Shown in pieces: positions 59,401 to 64,000 of a DNA stretch of 64,000 nt. Each line of letters begins with the position of its first letter. Positions within the stretch are counted from its first letter, which is position 1. The notes below the pieces were generated by a model. That model was not told the DNA's origin. It made no database searches and saw only the letters and a list, made by a program, of their open reading frames with translations. Where the stretch lies: assembly GCF_032854445.1 (NCBI RefSeq), contig NC_088306.1, positions 12,085,386 through 12,149,385 on the forward strand, in the 5' to 3' direction. A program made the translations under genes and the position numbers. The DNA is from Liolophura sinensis. Lineage: Eukaryota; Mollusca; Polyplacophora; Chitonida; Chitonidae.

Positions 59401-62400
59401 GCATTTATTACAAGAGATAAAAATATAATGCGTAAGTTACTTTTGCCGAGTAGTGCTTATTCTTTCGGCACGAAACAGTCTTACTGCGGGTGTCCGTCGC
59501 CATGTCAAATCAATGGACAAAACGATACTGGTTTTTGCTCGATGCGAAGGCGAAACAAGTCAGGGCTGTATTAACTTAGAGTTTATATAACCTGAACGAA
59601 AAGTATCGGGTACATTGACTGGCTATAGAAGTTCCACCCTTGAAAGTTTTACAAAAATGGTTCTGGTTGGATGAATTCTTGCAGAAACTTCCAGGTATGC
59701 ATAATTGTAACCGTTGATCCTGAATTCATCATTAGCTCATCACTAAGCTGTGTTTTTGTACTTTTTCAGATCCAGACGGGGTAGTTTCTCAACGGCGTCT
59801 GGCAGCGATGGTAAGTCGTTGTTTGTGATTTAGTTCCTCAGACTATCGTGCACTGACCAGCATAATAATTTCTAGACATCAATCCAACCAACTGTTTATA
59901 TCGGTACCAACAATTACTTACTTAGACAGTAAAGGACCATTTTCAAGTGTCTTACCTTGAAACCTGATACCGATAAAATAGAAGCTTAGCACGGTCGAAA
60001 CCCATACAGATGCAAATCGATAAAACAAAATCATGTGGGCAGTAACGCCTACCTTTTTATGTACAAATTTTCGGAATCTTTTCTGAAATCTATGATCTCA
60101 TAAGTCTATATACTGATATCAATGTAGTGGCTGTGAATGACTGAAGACATCCAGCATGCCAGGAATCAGAAGGTAATAACGGGTTGCATCTCCCAACTAT
60201 AGATATCTATAGGTCAGGAAACTCTCACCCTTCTCTGTATACTCATAGAGAAGGACATTTATGTACATCAAAGAAATACCTTCCATTTTTTTCCATTGAT
60301 CAATATTATTCGAGATAGAACTTCATGTGAATTCATATAAAGACGCATCTTCCGGGTTATTAGATATCGCTACGTGAATTGTGAGCGGTGTGCAGAGCTT
60401 GCTGGCTGACGTTGCCTTCACAGATTTCTCATTCAATAGAAACCGAAGAAACGATTATTGATGTACGTCGCTTCAAAAGCTTTGTTAGCATCCCAATAGC
60501 CAGTAACCACTACAAGCGTCTGATGTCGCATCGTTGATCGAACTCGGACCTAATTCCAAATTGCCTTGAATGGCCTGCCATCCACAGCGACTAATCAAAA
60601 CCTTCGGCTCTGTTGTATTATCCTTAACCTATACATGACCTTAGTGTATTTTCAAATGTCTTGGATTGGGCTGTTTCTATCTACATCCATGAAGGTCAGG
60701 CGGACGTAGGTAACAATGAGTCAGACGTCGCTATATGTTGTAAAGTGGACAAGCTCAGCTGGCTAGTCACTACGTACGATGACGTAGCGCTCAACACCGA
60801 TCATACAGATGTCAACGCAGACAATTTCACGAAAAATAACAACTCCAGCCCTGCCTTACGTTTGGTATGCACTGATTCCCCGAGTCGACCGAAGTGTAGT
60901 CTAGTTAAGTGACAACCAGAATCGCTGAACCATCTTTTAAAAGTGATTCAGGCGTTTAAGCTTTTGAATCGAACACGTGGAACCAACGTCCGCCATGTTT
61001 TGAATTCGAACTTCGCCGATTCCCGGCAAGCCACCTGCTGGCTGTTTGAAAGATAAACTGTTGACATCGAAAGCCAGTGTTTATAGTACCTTTATATTTG
61101 AAGGGAATGAAAAAAATAAAAAAAAACAAATAAATTCATGACAAAAACTTACGCTGGAACAAATTTTCGAACAGCCACAGGTACCTTGTCGAGACTTGGC
61201 AGAAGTTCAAATTCAAAACACAGGGTTATAGTTTGACGTGTTCAGTTCAAAAGTTTAAACGGTGGACTCACTGTTAAACAATTTTTTTACCGACGAAGGG
61301 TGTGACATAACTAAAGTTCGGTCGCCTGAGGGAATCATTGGATAGCGAATGTAAGGTAGTGTTCGAGCTGTTATTTTTAATGAAATTGTCCGCGTGGTAG
61401 TTTATAGGACAGGTGCTGAGCACTTCATTATGTACGTAATAACCAGCTTGTTGAGCTAAAGATAGACATGCTATATTAGTGCGCTATTATACTATTGCTC
61501 ATTTACAATCACTGATAATAACATGTGGTTTTCTTGATTGCTTGCAGGAAGCGTTTCGTCTATGAATTCAAGCCGTTCAGACACCGAAAGTGAAAGTACA
61601 AGTCTTTCTGGTTCGGATACCGAGTCTGTGATGCTGTGTGATCCCAATCGACTCACACTCCACATCGAGGCTCACCCACACGAGTCTTCTGCCATGTGGG
61701 ACATTTATCAGCCTATATTCAACTGGATAGATCCAGACGCACAGCTACTGAGAATCACGGAAAGAACCCATCCTGTGGAGAATGCAAAAGGTGGTATGGC
61801 GGGAAATGCTTCAATGCACGACAGTCAGAGACCGGAAGTACCAAGCATCGCTGTTCTGGCATTCCTGCAAGAAGAAGGGCTCTTTGGTTGTGACAGAATT
61901 CAATCAGCAAAGCAATATTTCGAAAAGACTCCATGGAAATTCCACTATTCGGATAAAGTTTCTAAAAGTGGAATAAACCCTTATCCCTACAACAGTCAAG
62001 ATTATTATGTAACTTCTACAGACCTTCCCTTGTGGGCGATGAGGCAAGTGCATCAGGGCAAAGAACACTTCCGGTTCGTTCTTTTCACGAGCTATGAATC
62101 TTGGGAAGACATGGTGGACTTTTACAAACTCATGAGTGGCGCAAGTCCGGATGTACTCCGCAGCCATTTTTGTTTATTCACCATGCACACCAACCCTCAT
62201 TACGACGTGCAGTTTGCTCTGAAACGTCTACCAAAAGACGTAAAACCGAAAATTCTAGACTCGTCTTCGTTGCAGTTTCGTGTCGGTGACATAGGCCATC
62301 TTGTTCCTTTATTTCCGAACGTTTGTAGACCATTGTCGGACACTCGATGGGAGACGACGGACCATGACGGAAATCGAATTGTGCTAGAGACAACCGGGTT

Positions 62401-62467
62401 GGTCAGTCAGTCGGCAATTGCTTCGTCTAGTCGCCTTTCGCAGCCATTGATGGGTTTCTATGTATAA
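44346..62467 (+). CDS. FAM124: FAM124 family protein, 3 exons
   Basis: Homologue of vertebrate FAM124A/FAM124B, about 350 aa; molecular function unknown. Exons 44346-44437, 59770-59810 and 61548-62467 join in phases 2 and 1 with GT/AG sites. The ATG has A at -3 and G at +4, with TAA in frame nine bases upstream. Residues 1-78 are basic, then Ser/Asp/Glu-rich (SDTESESTSLSGSDTES, likely CK2-type sites). The FAM124 domain spans about 79-330: LHIEAHPHES, VLAFLQEEGLF, PLWAMRQVHQGKEHFRFVLF (205-224), SLQFRVGDIGHLVPLFPN and TRWETTDHDGNRIVLE. Human counterparts have PLWAIRPVHYGKE, VPLLPNPC and RWQTEDHDGNKILL. The C-terminus ends about 20 residues after the domain, so the long tails of FAM124A (about 546 aa) and FAM124B (about 455) are absent. 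No signal peptide or membrane segment. Confidence 0.92.
44438..49200 (+). other. FAM124: FAM124 intron 1, first part
   Basis: AT-rich with no repeat or exon recognised. TAATTA-type words are frequent between 46860 and 48550. A palindrome AATTAAATA-TC-TATTTAATT lies at 47320-47339 and a CRE palindrome GTGACGTCAC near 48079. Confidence 0.45.
49211..49545. repeat. 30-bp minisatellite, about 11 copies (FAM124 intron 1)
   Basis: The unit is CTGGACTGTACACTTGGCTG followed by ACCGAGTGGT. With a period of ten codons, the plus strand reads ADRVVWTVHL and the minus strand SVSQVYSPDH repeats. No flanking coding context supports translation. Confidence 0.95.
49668..49712 (-). mobile_element. Short SINE tail fragment
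   Basis: ATTTATTTATATATTTGATT followed by GTTGTTTTACGCC is the reverse-oriented end of the SINE; about 45 bp. Confidence 0.6.
49713..51852 (+). other. FAM124: FAM124 intron 1, unannotated part
   Basis: No exon, RNA or repeat was recognised. Several short open frames at 49780-50890 lack family resemblance. Confidence 0.45.
51865..52130 (+). mobile_element. Full-length SINE with pure A tail (FAM124 intron 1)
   Basis: The head is GGGGCCTCCGTGGCTCAGTC. There is a small deletion where other copies have TTCCTCTCC, and the tail is a long A run. The 12-bp TCTGACCTTCTG flanks it (51853-51864 and 52131-52142). Confidence 0.93.
52390..52472 (-). mobile_element. SINE 3' fragment (FAM124 intron 1)
   Basis: Reverse-oriented (AAAT)n tail, then GATTGGTGTTTTACGCCGTA and ACGACGGCGGCCAACATTAT. 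It stops there. Confidence 0.75.
52473..55099 (+). other. FAM124: FAM124 intron 1, unannotated part
   Basis: A very diverged reverse SINE body (about 54770-54905, with CGCCACACCGAAGAATGTTT and GATGGAGGAAACCAG) is the only element recognised. Short open frames at 53040-53862 have no family resemblance. Confidence 0.45.
55100..55297 (-). mobile_element. SINE with internal deletion (FAM124 intron 1)
   Basis: The minus strand starts GGGGGCCTCGCTGTAAGTTC, so the first bases of the head are joined directly to the region just before the B box. The body and an AAATAAAT-type tail follow. An internal deletion of about 70 bp removed the A box. Confidence 0.75.
55298..57750 (+). other. FAM124: FAM124 intron 1, unannotated part
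   Basis: Nothing coding recognised. A threefold tandem ATGATCAC occurs at 55850-55873. GGATTCGAACCCACG near 56600 is a B-box-like remnant. Confidence 0.45.
57756..58396. repeat. 31-bp minisatellite with higher-order structure (FAM124 intron 1)
   Basis: About 20 units of GCTGATGTGGATGTGAGACA followed by AGCACTGTTAA. Variants group as a 3-unit block repeated twice (57756-57941) and a 5-unit block repeated twice (57942-58251). The last units are diverged. Confidence 0.93.
58397..59769 (+). other. FAM124: FAM124 intron 1, last part
   Basis: AT-rich, nothing recognised apart from the polypyrimidine tract (CTTTTTCAG) before exon 2. Confidence 0.45.
59770..59810 (+). CDS. FAM124: FAM124 exon 2 (41 nt)
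   Basis: Codes SRRGSFSTASGSD between TTTCAG|ATCC and GATG|GTAAGT. The RRGSFS context resembles a basophilic kinase or 14-3-3 site. Skipping it would shift the frame (41 is not a multiple of 3). Confidence 0.82.
59811..61547 (+). other. FAM124: FAM124 intron 2
   Basis: A plus-strand open frame of 83 codons (60661-60912) has no recognisable family or splice context. No repeat recognised. Confidence 0.5.
61548..62467 (+). CDS. FAM124: FAM124 exon 3 (whole conserved domain) and stop
   Basis: A single 920-nt exon carries the entire FAM124 domain. Acceptor TTGCAG|GAAGCG. It ends QPLMGFYV, TAA. Confidence 0.93.
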
Positions 62468-64000
62468 CCAAACCATTGTGGATATTCTTTATTATAACTG
62501 GTGCAATGTCTTCAATATTTCTGTGATCATTTTCAATATACAAGTGTGAGTCAAAACGATGGAGTCCAGAAATAGAGGGCCGTTTCCGGCTTCGGAAAAA
62601 AGTCGGATGGAAGTTCTCGATCTATAGTGCTTGGTACTTCCGTGTGCGGCACTATATAAGCCAGAACAAAACTAACATGAACTTTGTAAAAACATCCACC
62701 CCTCCCATGAATCACTGAGCTTAACCTGCAATGAGCGAGGCAAACAGATCAGCTCTCTAATGTCTGTCCCTATTTCTATAACCTGGTCCATAAGAACTGC
62801 CGGAGACTATGGCCTGGGTGATATGTGTAAATACCGAATGCTGAAATCACAAGAAAAAAAGTATAATCGAGTCTACTGTTTGGACAGGAAAGCAAATGAA
62901 AAGGTTCCCTTCATTATATTTACTTCCCAGATCGACACGTGTCAGTTTGAGGGCAATGCATAATTCATTTATCTGTGATAATTATCTCATCATATATGAC
63001 ATGGCTAAGAAACAACGAGTTCTCTGGATCCGCGTAGGAGGTATATAAGCTCCTAAAGGCTTTTGTAAATCTCGTAGAAATTCAGCTCAATACAACGTTT
63101 GGCATAAGATTATTTGCCGACGGAAATTAAAATCGTTCCTAAGATAATGTACACGTAACTACCGCGGCGACCAGTGGCCGCTTTCACAAAACTTCGGTAA
63201 TTCATCTTGTGAATGATTTTGCGCATGTTATAATCTGGCAAGGCGACAAAGCGTGAACATTTACGACAGATTTATTTACGAAGCTTTACCTCCCCCATCG
63301 TAGTTACGTGTGCCTATATATAACACTGTGAGCCCCATTTGTATGTACCCTACAGAAACGCATATACAGGTCATTTATATATGTAATTATCATTATTTCA
63401 TGCACAGTCACACACATTTATCCCTTGCACAGAATACACCTAAAATGCACGGTGATTTAAGGCGTTTTGTGAATATAATCTACCCAAACCATTTTTACAT
63501 CATTCATTAGGCATAGCATAAATATTAGGGTCTGAATTTTATCACAAACAGTTAATTTGCAAAAAGGTGTTTGTTTCGCCCTGGCCGGATTAACATTTTT
63601 TTTCAACGTTAAAACGTTGCAAACGAAAACTGCGACGAAAAAAGTGATTACGAGAGAACGACAAAGCAGTTCTGGGCACGAAACTATAATAATTGACAAA
63701 AAACCTACATGCCACAAATGTGCTTGCGAAGATGACTGTGCAAATGTTGGCATTTCACACACAAACTGCAATGTGGAAGTTGTTAATGGGTCCATTCCAT
63801 TTACAGTGAATGAACGTTTTTGAAGTACTTTTGAAGCAGCTGGATGATTTTGGTGCAGATCAACACTACGCTAAACGTTATTATATCAAATAGAAGCCAT
63901 GCATACACATGAGTAAATGAAGGCTTATATATATATATATATATATATAGCCACAATTATTCCCGATTTGAAGAATTGTATTACTAGAGTTATCTCCCTT
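62468..64000 (+). other. FAM124 3' flank
   Basis: No AATAAA was found soon after the stop, so the transcript end is unplaced. TATATAAG lies near 62653 and a (TA)n run at about 63927-63949. A plus-strand frame of 88 codons (63557-63823) ends in a Cys-containing stretch (CHKCACEDDCANVG) but matches no family I know. Confidence 0.4.

Noticed and set aside
63557-63823. 88-codon plus-strand frame with several Cys
   Set aside because: Cys spacing fits no family I know; the N-terminal half is low complexity and no promoter or splice site is evident.

Overview
The window is eukaryotic genomic DNA with low gene density. It shows spliced genes with GT/AG introns, many minisatellites and many short retroposons. 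The SINE tail (GTGAAATATTCTTGAG, then a GGCGTAAAACACCAATC-type end and an A-rich tail), the tRNA-like heads and the gene content suggest a lophotrochozoan, most likely a mollusc. This is inferred from memory of similar repeats and was not tested by a search.

Three genes can be rebuilt exon by exon. (1) Minus strand, 21534 down to 11645: a complete 8-exon aldo-keto reductase of about 361 aa with all four catalytic residues. Its introns carry three unrelated minisatellites. (2) Plus strand, 21946 to 29232: an 8-exon homologue of the mRNA-export adaptor UIF (FYTTD1), with an N-terminal UAP56-binding motif, an RGG-rich middle and a conserved C-terminus. One extra base in a G run of exon 3 breaks its frame in this assembly. 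Genes 1 and 2 are divergent, with their ATGs 411 bp apart. (3) Plus strand, 44346 to 62467: a 3-exon FAM124-family gene of about 350 aa, with a first intron of 15.3 kb.

Layout: 1-780 is a 25-bp minisatellite; 780-9960 is gene-free with SINEs, a 235-bp duplication and G-rich tracts; 9960-10450 is a 38-bp minisatellite; 10.7-29.2 kb holds the divergent gene pair; 31.27-32.87 kb is a 61-bp minisatellite; 33-44 kb is gene-free with SINEs, a MITE-like element and a 63-bp minisatellite; 44.3-62.5 kb is FAM124, with two minisatellites (30 and 31 bp) and SINEs in intron 1; the rest is flank.

The main repeat family is a tRNA-type SINE. Five full-length copies have exact 10-12 bp target-site duplications. 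Three copies that lack the 5' head also carry target-site duplications, two of them starting near the same internal point. No bacterial-type system, CRISPR array, rRNA or genuine tRNA gene was seen. The three genes have no evident shared pathway: one is a cytosolic oxidoreductase, one a nuclear mRNA-export factor and one of unknown function. The most unusual content is the repeat biology and the frame break in the UIF gene.
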